Assembly: GCF_020169515.1 (NCBI RefSeq)
Contig: NZ_JAHMHW010000001.1
Span: 62,001-126,000, forward strand
Direction: 5' to 3'
DNA from: Paenibacillus vietnamensis
GTDB lineage: Bacteria; Bacillota; Bacilli; Paenibacillales; Paenibacillaceae
Length of the DNA: 64,000 nucleotides
The translations under genes and the position numbers were made by a program. Below are positions 16,574 to 25,577 of this stretch, one piece after another (within the stretch, counting starts at the first letter, position 1; each line of letters starts with the position of its first letter). The notes beneath the pieces are model-generated. The model saw only the letters and a program-made list of their open reading frames with translations, searched no databases and had not been told where the DNA came from.

Positions 16574-18055
16574 ATGGCATTCAGCGAACATACAACGAAC
16601 CCGGAAATTCCGGCAATCGATAACTATATCGGCGGCGAATGGAAGCCGCCGATCTCCGGCAAGCGTAAGCCTGGCTGCAATCCGGCCCGCAGCAGTGAGA
16701 TTGTTGGCCATGCGCCCGACTCCGAGCGCGCCGATCTTGACAAAGCGGTCGCATCCGCCGAGGCGGCCCGGCATGCCTGGCGCAAGCTGACCGGCGCCCA
16801 GCGCGGCGCGCTGCTGTACAAAGCGGCCGATCTGCTGGAGAGTCGTATGGACGAAATAGGCCTCGCGATGACGCGGGAGATGGGCAAGACGCTTGGCGAG
16901 GCGAAGGGGGAGACAGCCCGCGGCGCGGCGATATTGCGCTATTACGCAGGCGAGGGCATGCGTCCGGTCGGCGACGTGATTCCGGCAACGGATGCGGAAG
17001 CGTTGATGTTCACGACCCGAGCTCCGCTCGGAGTCGTCGGAGTCATTTCACCCTGGAATTTTCCTGTAGCGATTCCCGTTTGGAAAATAGCGCCCGCTCT
17101 GGTTTACGGAAACACCGTCGTCTGGAAGCCGGCGGCCGAGACGGCTGTCACCGCCTCGCTGATCATGGCTTGCTTCGATGAAGCCGGTTTACCGGCGGGC
17201 GTAGTGAATATGGTCATCGGCGACGGCGCCGTCATTGGGCAGGGGATCGCGGAGCACCCGGGCATTCACGGCGTAACATTCACGGGCTCGAACGCGGTCG
17301 GCAAGCGTGTGGGCCAGACAGCTCTGGCTCGCGGGGCGAAGTATCAGCTGGAGATGGGCGGTAAAAATCCGATTATTATCGCCGCCGACGCCGATCTGGA
17401 GCTGGCGGTTGATGCGACGATCAGCGGGGGGCTTCGCTCAACCGGCCAGAAGTGTACCGCAACGAGCCGGGTTATCGTCGTACGCGACGTTTACGAGACG
17501 TTCAGGGCAAAATTGCTCGACAAGGTCCAGACGCTCCGTGTCGGCGACGGCTTGAACGCGGAGACTTGGCTTGGCCCGTGCGCCAGCCGGAAGCAGTACG
17601 AAACCGTGCTTGGTTACATTCGCAAGGGCCGGGAGGAAGGCGCAGAGCTGCTTGTCGGCGGCAAGCGGCCGGACGATCCGTCGCTCGCAGACGGCTACTT
17701 CGTCACACCGGCCGTGTTCGACCGGGTGACCTCGAAGATGTCCATTGCTCGCGAGGAAATTTTCGGGCCGGTGCTGGCATTGATCGAGGCTCGCGACCTT
17801 AATGAGGCGATTGAACTCGCGAACGATACGGAATATGGGCTCAGCGCTTCACTTTATACGAGCAATCTGGGAAATGCTCTGAAGTTCGTTCAGGAAACGG
17901 ATGCAGGGCTTGTCCGGGTGAACGCCGAGACGGCGGGCGTGGAACTGCAGGCGCCTTTCGGAGGAATGAAAGGTTCGAGCTCCCATTCGCGTGAGCAGGG
18001 ACAGGCGGCTATCGAGTTTTACACATCGGTGAAAACGGTATTCATGAAGCCATAA
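16574..18055 (+). CDS. 2-oxoglutarate semialdehyde dehydrogenase (aldehyde dehydrogenase family)
   Basis: 493 residues, the full family length. Visible landmarks: [18 protein letters not shown], the nucleotide-binding [11 protein letters not shown], the catalytic Glu in LEMGGKNP (Glu260), the catalytic Cys in STGQKCTAT (Cys294) and the terminal [15 protein letters not shown]. It should oxidise 2-oxoglutarate semialdehyde, made by the preceding dehydratase, to 2-oxoglutarate with NAD(P)+. AAGGGGGAAA precedes ATG 16574, 13 nt after the previous stop. The specific substrate is deduced from the operon; on sequence alone it is an aldehyde dehydrogenase of the group that includes semialdehyde dehydrogenases. 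Confidence 0.9.
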   Translation: MAFSEHTTNPEIPAIDNYIGGEWKPPISGKRKPGCNPARSSEIVGHAPDSERADLDKAVASAEAARHAWRKLTGAQRGALLYKAADLLESRMDEIGLAMTREMGKTLGEAKGETARGAAILRYYAGEGMRPVGDVIPATDAEALMFTTRAPLGVVGVISPWNFPVAIPVWKIAPALVYGNTVVWKPAAETAVTASLIMACFDEAGLPAGVVNMVIGDGAVIGQGIAEHPGIHGVTFTGSNAVGKRVGQTALARGAKYQLEMGGKNPIIIAADADLELAVDATISGGLRSTGQKCTATSRVIVVRDVYETFRAKLLDKVQTLRVGDGLNAETWLGPCASRKQYETVLGYIRKGREEGAELLVGGKRPDDPSLADGYFVTPAVFDRVTSKMSIAREEIFGPVLALIEARDLNEAIELANDTEYGLSASLYTSNLGNALKFVQETDAGLVRVNAETAGVELQAPFGGMKGSSSHSREQGQAAIEFYTSVKTVFMKP

Positions 18056-18074
18056 CCGGGAGGGAAAACGCGCG

Positions 18075-20078
18075 ATGGAAGATCTGTTAACAAACGTAAT
18101 GGGCCCGGACGGCGGGGATTATTTCGAGGTGGAAACGCATGCGCCGGGTCCGTCAGGCAAGCTCCCGCTGACGCCGGAGCTTCTGCTGAACGCGCCAAGC
18201 GGCGATTTGTTCGGCTGGAGCCAGAACGTCGGCATGGGCTGGCGGGCCGACCGCTTGCAGGGCAGGGAGGTGCTTATTCTGGGCACGCTCGGCGGTATCC
18301 GCAACGAGGATGGTACGCCTGCCGCGCTTGGCTATCACACCGGCCACTGGGAGATCGGCCTGTTGATGAAGGCGGCGGCGGAAGAGATTTCCAGGGCCGG
18401 CAATATCCCGTTCGCAGCGCACGTTAGCGATCCGTGCGACGGACGCTCGCAGGGTACGCCGGGCATGTTCGATTCATTGCCTTATCGCAACGACGCGGCA
18501 ATGGTGATGCGCCGGCTGATCCGCTCGCTGCCTACTCGTGCGGCAGTTGTGGGCGTCGCTACGTGCGACAAGGGACTGCCGGCCATGATGCAGGCGCTTG
18601 CCGGAATGAAGAATCTTCCCGGCGTTATCGTACCGGGCGGCGTGACGCTGCCGCCGACGCACGGGGAGGATGCCGGCAAAATCCAGACGATCGGCGCCCG
18701 TTACGCGAACGGCGAGCTGTCGCTGGAGGAGGCTGCCGATCTCGGCTGCCGCGCCTGTGCGACGCCGGGCGGAGGCTGCCAGTTCCTCGGAACGGCGGGA
18801 ACGGCGCAGGTCGTGGCGGAGGCACTCGGCATGACCGTGCCTCACGCCGCTCTGGCCCCGTCGGGCCAACCGGTGTGGACGGAGATGGCGCGCCAATCCG
18901 CCCGCGCGGCAATGGCACTTGCAAGCAAGGGCCTCACGCTTGGCGACCTGCTAACAGACGCGTCTGTCCGTAACGCCATGGCGGTTCATGCGGCCTTTGG
19001 CGGCTCGACGAACCTGCTGCTGCACATTCCTGCGATCGCTCATGCGGCTGGTCTATCGGTGCCAAACGCCGGGGATTGGGCAGCGGTCAACCGCAGCGTT
19101 CCGCGGCTGGTCAGCGTACTGCCGAACGGACCTGTGCCTCATCCGACAGTCCGCGTGTTTCTTGCCGGGGGCGTGCCGGAGGTTATGCTCCATCTCCGGC
19201 GGATCGGCGCTCTTGATGTAAGCGTGCTCACCGCGGCCGGTGTCACGCTGGACGAAACGCTGGATTGGTGGGAGTCGTCCGAGCGACGGCATCGCATGCG
19301 CGCCTATCTTGCGGAGCGGGAAGGCATCGACCCGGATACGGTCATCTTCAGCCCTGATCGAGCACGGGCGGCCGGCTTAACGCCGACCGTTACGTTCCCG
19401 TCCGGCAATCTCGCGCCGGAAGGCTCCGTCATCAAGTCGACGGCCATCGACCCGTCGGTGCTTGACGCCGAGGGCGTCTTCCGGCATGTCGGACGGGTCA
19501 AGGTGTACACGACTGAGCGTGACGCGATCCGCGCGATCAAGACAGGCGGCATCTCGGCTGGAGACATTCTGGCGCTGATCGGACGCGGTCCGTCGGGAAC
19601 CGGGATGGAGGAGACGTACCAGCTGACTTCTGCGCTGAAGCATCTGACCTTCGGCAAGCATGTGTCGCTCTTGACAGACGCCCGGTTCTCCGGCGTGTCG
19701 ACTGGTGCGTGCATCGGCCATATCGGGCCGGAAGCGCTTGCAGGCGGCCCTGTCGGGCGTTTGCGGGATGGAGATTGGGTGGTTATCCGCATCGACACGC
19801 GCAAGCTGGAAGGATCAATTCATATGGTCGGCTGCGGCGAGCTGCCGGACACGCCGGAGGCGGGATCCGCGATCCTCGCCTCGAGAGAACCGCATCCCTC
19901 TTTGGCGGAGGATCCGGAGCTCCCGGACGATACCCGTCTATGGGCAGCGCTGCAGGCGGCTAGCGGCGGAACTTGGCAGGGCTGCGTCTACGACACGGAC
20001 CGTATCATCCGGACGCTGGAAGCTGGCATGCGCACGCTTGCGGCGGAAGCCGGCGGTGAAAAAGCTTCAATTAAATGA
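18075..20078 (+). CDS. Xylonate dehydratase (IlvD/EDD superfamily, YjhG/YagF type)
   Basis: 667 residues, the length of the YjhG/YagF branch and longer than IlvD. It dehydrates D-xylonate (or a related pentonate) to the 2-keto-3-deoxy acid. Motifs of the branch are clear: [37 protein letters not shown], the cluster and metal regions ATCDKGLPA and [57 protein letters not shown] and [22 protein letters not shown] precedes ATG 18075. Together with the two preceding genes it gives pentonate to 2-oxoglutarate. No sugar dehydrogenase or lactonase is present in the window, so xylonate must come from outside or from an enzyme encoded elsewhere. Confidence 0.93.
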   Translation: MEDLLTNVMGPDGGDYFEVETHAPGPSGKLPLTPELLLNAPSGDLFGWSQNVGMGWRADRLQGREVLILGTLGGIRNEDGTPAALGYHTGHWEIGLLMKAAAEEISRAGNIPFAAHVSDPCDGRSQGTPGMFDSLPYRNDAAMVMRRLIRSLPTRAAVVGVATCDKGLPAMMQALAGMKNLPGVIVPGGVTLPPTHGEDAGKIQTIGARYANGELSLEEAADLGCRACATPGGGCQFLGTAGTAQVVAEALGMTVPHAALAPSGQPVWTEMARQSARAAMALASKGLTLGDLLTDASVRNAMAVHAAFGGSTNLLLHIPAIAHAAGLSVPNAGDWAAVNRSVPRLVSVLPNGPVPHPTVRVFLAGGVPEVMLHLRRIGALDVSVLTAAGVTLDETLDWWESSERRHRMRAYLAEREGIDPDTVIFSPDRARAAGLTPTVTFPSGNLAPEGSVIKSTAIDPSVLDAEGVFRHVGRVKVYTTERDAIRAIKTGGISAGDILALIGRGPSGTGMEETYQLTSALKHLTFGKHVSLLTDARFSGVSTGACIGHIGPEALAGGPVGRLRDGDWVVIRIDTRKLEGSIHMVGCGELPDTPEAGSAILASREPHPSLAEDPELPDDTRLWAALQAASGGTWQGCVYDTDRIIRTLEAGMRTLAAEAGGEKASIK

Positions 20079-20122
20079 GAAGGTATGACAACCATTACGG
20101 TTCGAGGGAAAGGAATAGTAGA

Positions 20123-21853
20123 ATGGCAGAAAAGGGCTTAATGAAAAAGAATTCGGGACCTGAGGCGCCAAAGGATCCCGTTGCCAAGCGCAGCAGCTTC
20201 TTCATCATGTTCGAGTCAGTCATGGAAGCATCGCCTCGAAGCGGCGGAAAGCCTTCGCAGGACATTTTTCTGGAAGGGCGATTAGCGGATATCGCCCAAT
20301 TTACCGGCGGCGTTAAAGATGAGGAAATTCTGGGGCTCCTGAGCAATTGCGGAGGATTACGTCAATTGGTCCACAGTATCGGAGTATCCGTAAAGACATA
20401 TAAGGAGGTTCCTCCAGCCGTCGATTTTGTTCTGCAAAATTGGGGAAAAACGAACAAATACGAGTCGGGCACGAAGCTGCGGATTCCTTGTCCAAGTGAC
20501 GGAACGGAAATCTTGATCAAGCTGGAGGATTATGCCTGGTCCCCGGATGACGATATTCCCGGAAAGTTTGCTTTTGAATTCGAGCAAGCCGGTGAACTTG
20601 CGACGGCCACCGTCATCTTCTACCTTCATGACAGGTACCGTATGCCGGAGATTGCGATCGAACCGCCGGTAGCGTTCGGCTCGAACGAATATGGGGAGAT
20701 GATTGCCAAGTCTCTGCTGTGTAAAGGGAACAATAAAAGGTTGAAGGCGGCGATTGAAAAGGCGAAAAGAGGCGAAGACGTAACCATCGCCTATATCGGC
20801 GGCTCTATTACACAAGGAGCGGGGGCTAAACCACTTCATACGAAATGCTACGCCTACAAGTCGTACAGCCTATTCAAGGACATGTTTGGTAAGGAAGACG
20901 GAAGCAACATTCACTTTATAAAAGGCGGAGTGGGGGGGACGCCGTCCGAACTGGGGATCGTTCGGTATGATCGGGATATTTTGAGAGACGGCGCCGTCGA
21001 TCCGGATATCGTAGTCGTCGAGTTTGCCGTCAACGATGCCGGCGACGAAACGAAGGGCAAGTGCTTCGAAAGTCTGTGCTTAAACATTTTATCCGCCGCC
21101 AGCAAGCCGGCCGTGATTTTACTGTTCAGTGTTTTCATGAATGATTGGAATTTGCAGGACAGGCTTGCCCCTATAGGGTTGCATTATAATCTCCCCATGG
21201 TCAGTGTGAAGGATGCGGTGGTCGAGCAGTTCCGGTTGACTAAAGCGGAAGGAAACATCATCTCCAAACGGCAATTTTTTTATGATATTTATCACCCTAC
21301 CAATGACGGACATACGGTTATGGCGGATTGCCTCGGCCATTTGTTCGCCGAAACCGATCAATCGGTTGAAAATCCGGACGACATCATCACTGGGAAAGCT
21401 CCGGTCATCGGGAATGAATTCGTAGGCATGCGTCTGCTGGATAGGAGCAATTGTGAAGGTTATGCCAAGATCGAAGCGGGAGGTTTTCTGGAAACGGACT
21501 CCGAACTGCAGATGGCGGAAATGGATGACCATCCTTATGGGTCGAAGCAGTTTCCCCACAACTGGATGCATTCGGCCGGAACAGGGAGCGAGAGCTTCCG
21601 GATGACCGTTTGCAGCAAAAGCCTCATCCTTGTGTTTAAGGATTCGGGAAGCAGTGAGTTCGGGAACGCGGAAATCCGGGTGGACGGGCATTTGGCGAAG
21701 GTTGCGGATCCGCATGAGGTTAACTGGACGCACTGCAACGCGGTGATTTTGTATCAAGAGGAAGTTTCCAAGGAACATCAAATAGAAATAAGGATGGCGT
21801 CCGGGTATGAAAACAAGCGGTTTACGATCCTGGGCTTTGGATACGTTTCATAA
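20123..21853 (+). CDS. SGNH/GDSL hydrolase, probable carbohydrate esterase
   Basis: 576 residues from ATG 20123 (GGGAAAGGA upstream); an in-frame ATG at 20075 overlaps the previous stop as ATGA but lacks a clear ribosome binding site. An N-terminal region with a beta-sandwich (to about residue 200) precedes an SGNH domain with the four blocks visible: AYIGGSITQG (Ser228), GGVGGTPSE, VVVEFAVNDAG and FYDIYHPTNDGH (Asp388, His391). A further beta-rich domain ends the protein. No signal peptide is present, so it would act in the cytoplasm, plausibly removing acetyl groups from imported xylo-oligosaccharides, a role known for other SGNH enzymes of xylan clusters. The substrate is inferred. Confidence 0.8.
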   Translation: MAEKGLMKKNSGPEAPKDPVAKRSSFFIMFESVMEASPRSGGKPSQDIFLEGRLADIAQFTGGVKDEEILGLLSNCGGLRQLVHSIGVSVKTYKEVPPAVDFVLQNWGKTNKYESGTKLRIPCPSDGTEILIKLEDYAWSPDDDIPGKFAFEFEQAGELATATVIFYLHDRYRMPEIAIEPPVAFGSNEYGEMIAKSLLCKGNNKRLKAAIEKAKRGEDVTIAYIGGSITQGAGAKPLHTKCYAYKSYSLFKDMFGKEDGSNIHFIKGGVGGTPSELGIVRYDRDILRDGAVDPDIVVVEFAVNDAGDETKGKCFESLCLNILSAASKPAVILLFSVFMNDWNLQDRLAPIGLHYNLPMVSVKDAVVEQFRLTKAEGNIISKRQFFYDIYHPTNDGHTVMADCLGHLFAETDQSVENPDDIITGKAPVIGNEFVGMRLLDRSNCEGYAKIEAGGFLETDSELQMAEMDDHPYGSKQFPHNWMHSAGTGSESFRMTVCSKSLILVFKDSGSSEFGNAEIRVDGHLAKVADPHEVNWTHCNAVILYQEEVSKEHQIEIRMASGYENKRFTILGFGYVS

Positions 21854-21898
21854 AAGACTCTTGCTGGCCGGTGTTTCTAACGGCTTGCAAGGTCTTTT
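21852..21898 (+). terminator. Terminator after the SGNH hydrolase gene
   Basis: AAAAGAC-T-CTTGC (21852-21864) pairs with GCAAG-GTCTTTT (21887-21898) with one bulge; the 3' arm supplies the T run. Confidence 0.75.
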
Positions 21899-21982
21899 AC
21901 ATTCTATTAGACTTTCAAATATCGCTATTGAAGAATGATTTACAGATCGTAAAGAATAGGTAACGAAATAAAGATTTGCATC

Positions 21983-21996
21983 TTGCAAGTTTGCAA
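21983..21996 (+). promoter_or_regulatory. TTGCAA palindrome upstream of the second LplA-like gene
   Basis: TTGCAAGTTTGCAA is a 6-2-6 inverted repeat about 65 bp before the lipoprotein gene at 22063. It could be an operator; no regulator can be assigned. Confidence 0.3.
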
Positions 21997-22062
21997 ACTA
22001 CTTTGGATAATGATAAATAAAGCTGGTCCATATCATGAAATGCGAGGGTGGGGACACATCTG

Positions 22063-23751
22063 TTGCGGATATCAAGAATGAATAAGACCAAGCTTTTGCT
22101 GACTGCAGCATTGTCCGTTCAACTCCTGTCGGCCTGCAGCCAAAGCAACAGTGCAAATAATCAAATTCCAGATCAGACCGGTACCGGCATGGTATATGAG
22201 GAACGAGGGCTTAGTCGATATAACCCTCCGATTGAAGTGACCTTTGTGCGGGAAAAAAGCGACGGCTTGGAAGACCTCGTCAGCCAGTTCCCCGGCCAAA
22301 CCTTCGAGGATAATACCTGGACACGTCTCTACGAACAGGTGCTGGGAATAAAAATCAAGTATGAATGGACCGCCAAGGGCGACCTTTTTTATCAAAAATT
22401 AGGCGTTGCGCTTGCATCGGGAGATATTCCCGATGTGGTGAAAGTCAACGCGGAGCAGCTGAGATTGCTCAGCAATGCCGGACTTATTCAGGATTTGTCC
22501 GGTGTTTATGCGGAATATGCAACTCCGCTGACTAAGGAAATCCTTAGCCAGGAAGGGAGCGGACCGTTCGATACGGCAACGATCGACGGCAAGCTGATGG
22601 GAATCCCGGAAACGGCCTCTTCCATTGAAGGGGCCCAATATATATGGATCCGGACGGATTGGCTGGACCGCCTTGGCATGAAACCGCCTGAGACGATGAA
22701 TGATGTACTGGCTATTTCGGAAGCGTTTACACAAAATGATCCGGACCAAAACGGTGCCAAAGACACGTTAGGGCTTGCCGTCACTCAATATTTATGGGAT
22801 CCCGTGATGGGATTAACGGCGTTTATGGCCGGATATGACGCCTTTCCGAGATTATGGATCAAAGACGATTCGGGGAAGCTTGTGTTCGGGGGAGTACAGC
22901 CGGAAGTGAAAACGGCATTGAAAGCCCTGCAAGATATGTACCGTAACGGTCAAATCGACAGCGAATTCGGATTTAAGAACGGACTTAAAGTAAAGGAGCA
23001 GGTCGCCGCAGGGAAGATTGGCATGCTGTACGGCGAGCAGTGGGCGTCGTTTCTCGTTCAGGCGAGCCGTGAGACTGACCCGGAAGCAAGCTGGCAGGCT
23101 TTTCCGATCGTTTCCGCAACAGGCAAAGCGCCAAAGGTTCCGTTACGTTTCAGCACAAACGATTTTTTTGCCGTAAGAAAAGACTTTGAACATCCCGAAG
23201 CCATCGTAAAGCTTTTTAATTTGCATCTCGAGAAAAATTGGGGCGAAACGGCTGAATATGAAACCTACTACAGCACACCGTTCCCTGTATGGCAGCTTTC
23301 TCCGGTAAGCCCATATCCGGCGAGAAAAAATCTCGATGCCTACCGCCAGCTCGACGAAGCCCGCCGAACCGGTGATGCTTCGGTGCTGAAGGATGAAGCA
23401 AAGGCGATACAGAAAAATATCGATACTTATTTGTCCGGTAAAGGGGACGCCGAATCCGGATGGGGATGGGAGCGGACCTACGGTCCTTCGGGAGCTTTTT
23501 CGATCCTTGATCGATACGAAAAAAAGAATCAGCTATTGTACGAAAGCTTCGTTGGAGCTCCAACGGAAACGATGATCGGGAAGAAATCGTTGCTTGATGA
23601 TCTGCAGCACGATACGTTTATCGATATTATTTTAGGCAGGTCAATCGATGAATTCGACCGGTTTGTCGAAGAGTGGCATAAGCTGGGAGGAGAGAAGATA
23701 ACAATCGAGGTTAACCGGTGGTCTGCTGAAAGTGTCAGTGAGTCAAGATAA
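22063..23751 (+). CDS. LplA-like substrate-binding lipoprotein linked to a two-component pair, no permeases
   Basis: 562 residues from TTG 22063, placed because GGGTGGGG ends eight or nine bases upstream; GTG 22048 and ATG 22078 are in-frame alternatives. The lipobox is LSAC (Cys26). The mature protein is a family-1 binding protein and a close paralog of the one at 7573 (shared YNPPIEVTFV-type start, WTRLYE, SQEG, IWIRTDWLD, PVTP/PVSP and GWGWERTYGP blocks). No permease follows; instead a YesM/YesN pair starts 80 nt downstream. It may feed ligand to the permeases at 9379/10293, or serve mainly to present a ligand to the kinase at 23832. Both roles are inference. Confidence 0.88.
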   Translation: MRISRMNKTKLLLTAALSVQLLSACSQSNSANNQIPDQTGTGMVYEERGLSRYNPPIEVTFVREKSDGLEDLVSQFPGQTFEDNTWTRLYEQVLGIKIKYEWTAKGDLFYQKLGVALASGDIPDVVKVNAEQLRLLSNAGLIQDLSGVYAEYATPLTKEILSQEGSGPFDTATIDGKLMGIPETASSIEGAQYIWIRTDWLDRLGMKPPETMNDVLAISEAFTQNDPDQNGAKDTLGLAVTQYLWDPVMGLTAFMAGYDAFPRLWIKDDSGKLVFGGVQPEVKTALKALQDMYRNGQIDSEFGFKNGLKVKEQVAAGKIGMLYGEQWASFLVQASRETDPEASWQAFPIVSATGKAPKVPLRFSTNDFFAVRKDFEHPEAIVKLFNLHLEKNWGETAEYETYYSTPFPVWQLSPVSPYPARKNLDAYRQLDEARRTGDASVLKDEAKAIQKNIDTYLSGKGDAESGWGWERTYGPSGAFSILDRYEKKNQLLYESFVGAPTETMIGKKSLLDDLQHDTFIDIILGRSIDEFDRFVEEWHKLGGEKITIEVNRWSAESVSESR

Positions 23752-23831
23752 GGAGGGCATTCTCCGTCTTTGTCTGCTAGCAGGCATATACACTACCATT
23801 CATTCATTAAAGCAGCAACGGAGGCGTTACC

Positions 23832-25577
23832 TTGCTTAAAATTCCGGCAATATCCTTGCGTAATACAATCTTCGTCCGCTTGGTCGCGACTTATCTTTTT
23901 GTCGTACTCCCCATTATCTTGCTAGGGGTCTATTTGTATAACTGGAGCTACAAAAATGCGAGTCAGGATATTTCGAGAGCGACCGTTAAACAATTGACCT
24001 ATTATTTGGACGGTTTAAACCGCGAAGTCGATTGGATGGAGCTTCAGCAGTACGACCTCTTGAAGGATAGCGAGCTGAATCGGCTCGCCGCTATGTGGGG
24101 GACAATGGACAACGCAGACAAAAGGTCCAGCTTGAACGGGCTGCTGCACCGGCTTACTTCCTTTCAAAATAGCAGCCCTTATATTAAAGATATCTATGTG
24201 CACATCCGTCCGATCGGCAAAACGGTTTCCGCATCCAAAGCCGTCTATGATTTTGACTGGGGAAGGTACAATTATTTTCTCGCCAATGCAGATAAGAAGG
24301 AAAGCCGGCTAAACAATTGGAATAACACGCTTCATCTCAGCGCCTCCAAGCAGAGCGGGAAAAAGGGAGAGAAGCCTCTAGTTCTTGTCCAAATCGAGCT
24401 GGACACGGAAAGGCTCAAGGAATCTTTGCATCAGATCAACATTTATCCGGAGAGCGGCTCCTTTCTCATCTCGGAGACGACGGGGTTCGCCTTAATGAGC
24501 CATGAGGAGTCGGATTCGGCGATCCGGAACTACGTGGAGGAAATGATTACAGCAAGTGAACATACTTCTTTGTTGAAGATGGACGGCAAAACGTACCATA
24601 TTGACAAAACCTCCTCCGACAAGCTGGGGCTTTCCGTCGCTACGTATTTGCCGGAAGAAACGGTGAAAAGACCGCTGACCATTTTTTACAGATGGGCTTG
24701 GGTGTTCGCCTTGACGTCTTTATTTGCCGTCGTTATTTTTTCCTATTCTTCTTACACGATTATCCATAAACCGCTGCTGTTTCTTGTGCAGAGCTTTAAA
24801 CGAATGGAAGGGGGCGCATTAAACATTCAAATCGAACATGAACAAAAAGACGAATTCGGCTATTTATATACCAGGTTTAACCATATGCTTACGAAATTGC
24901 AAAGCCTGATCGACCAGGATTTCAAACAAAAGATGATGATGCAAAAGGCGGAGCTTAAGCAGCTCCAGTCCCAGATTAATCCGCATTTTCTGTATAACAG
25001 CTTTTTCATTCTAAACTCTCTGGCCAAAACCGGGGATATCGACAGAATTGAGCAGTTTACGAATATGCTTGGCGAATATTTCAGGTTTATTACCCGGAAC
25101 GGGGAAGACCATGTGTCTTTGTCGGAGGAAGTCAGACATTCCCGCATGTATACGGAAATCCAGAAGCTCCGGTTCTCCAGACGTATCCGTGTCCAATTTG
25201 ACGAGTTGCCGAAGGAAATGGAAACGATTAAGGTGCCGAGATTGATTCTTCAGCCTATTATCGAGAATGCTTATGAGCATAGTCTTGAGAAAATGACGGA
25301 GGAAGGCTTGCTGCGCGTTTCATTCGAAATGGAACGTGCCGAGACTCGAATTATCGTAGAGGATAATGGAGACAGCATCAGCGATTCCGATATGGACCGG
25401 TTAAGGGACAAGCTCCTTCGAACGGATGAGGCTTATGAAATGACGGGCATCATCAATATTCATCGGCGGCTTGTTTTAACCTTCGGGGAAGGAAGCGGGT
25501 TGTTTCTATCCAGAAGCGAGCTGAATGGGCTGAAGGCCGAGATTCGAATCAGGCGGGAGGAGAGTCAGAATGTATAG
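23832..25577 (+). CDS. YesM-type sensor histidine kinase (second copy)
   Basis: 581 residues from TTG 23832 behind AACGGAGGC. Order: TM1 at about 17-37, extracellular sensor to about 285, TM2 at about 290-313, HAMP (KPLLFLVQSFKRMEGGAL), His_kinase with INPHFLYNSF (His385), HATPase with IIVEDNG. It is a paralog of the kinase at 11309 over its whole length and the best local match to the catalytic half of the mini-kinase at 1901. The stop overlaps the start of the regulator gene by 8 nt, a sign of translational coupling. Confidence 0.93.
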   Translation: MLKIPAISLRNTIFVRLVATYLFVVLPIILLGVYLYNWSYKNASQDISRATVKQLTYYLDGLNREVDWMELQQYDLLKDSELNRLAAMWGTMDNADKRSSLNGLLHRLTSFQNSSPYIKDIYVHIRPIGKTVSASKAVYDFDWGRYNYFLANADKKESRLNNWNNTLHLSASKQSGKKGEKPLVLVQIELDTERLKESLHQINIYPESGSFLISETTGFALMSHEESDSAIRNYVEEMITASEHTSLLKMDGKTYHIDKTSSDKLGLSVATYLPEETVKRPLTIFYRWAWVFALTSLFAVVIFSYSSYTIIHKPLLFLVQSFKRMEGGALNIQIEHEQKDEFGYLYTRFNHMLTKLQSLIDQDFKQKMMMQKAELKQLQSQINPHFLYNSFFILNSLAKTGDIDRIEQFTNMLGEYFRFITRNGEDHVSLSEEVRHSRMYTEIQKLRFSRRIRVQFDELPKEMETIKVPRLILQPIIENAYEHSLEKMTEEGLLRVSFEMERAETRIIVEDNGDSISDSDMDRLRDKLLRTDEAYEMTGIINIHRRLVLTFGEGSGLFLSRSELNGLKAEIRIRREESQNV

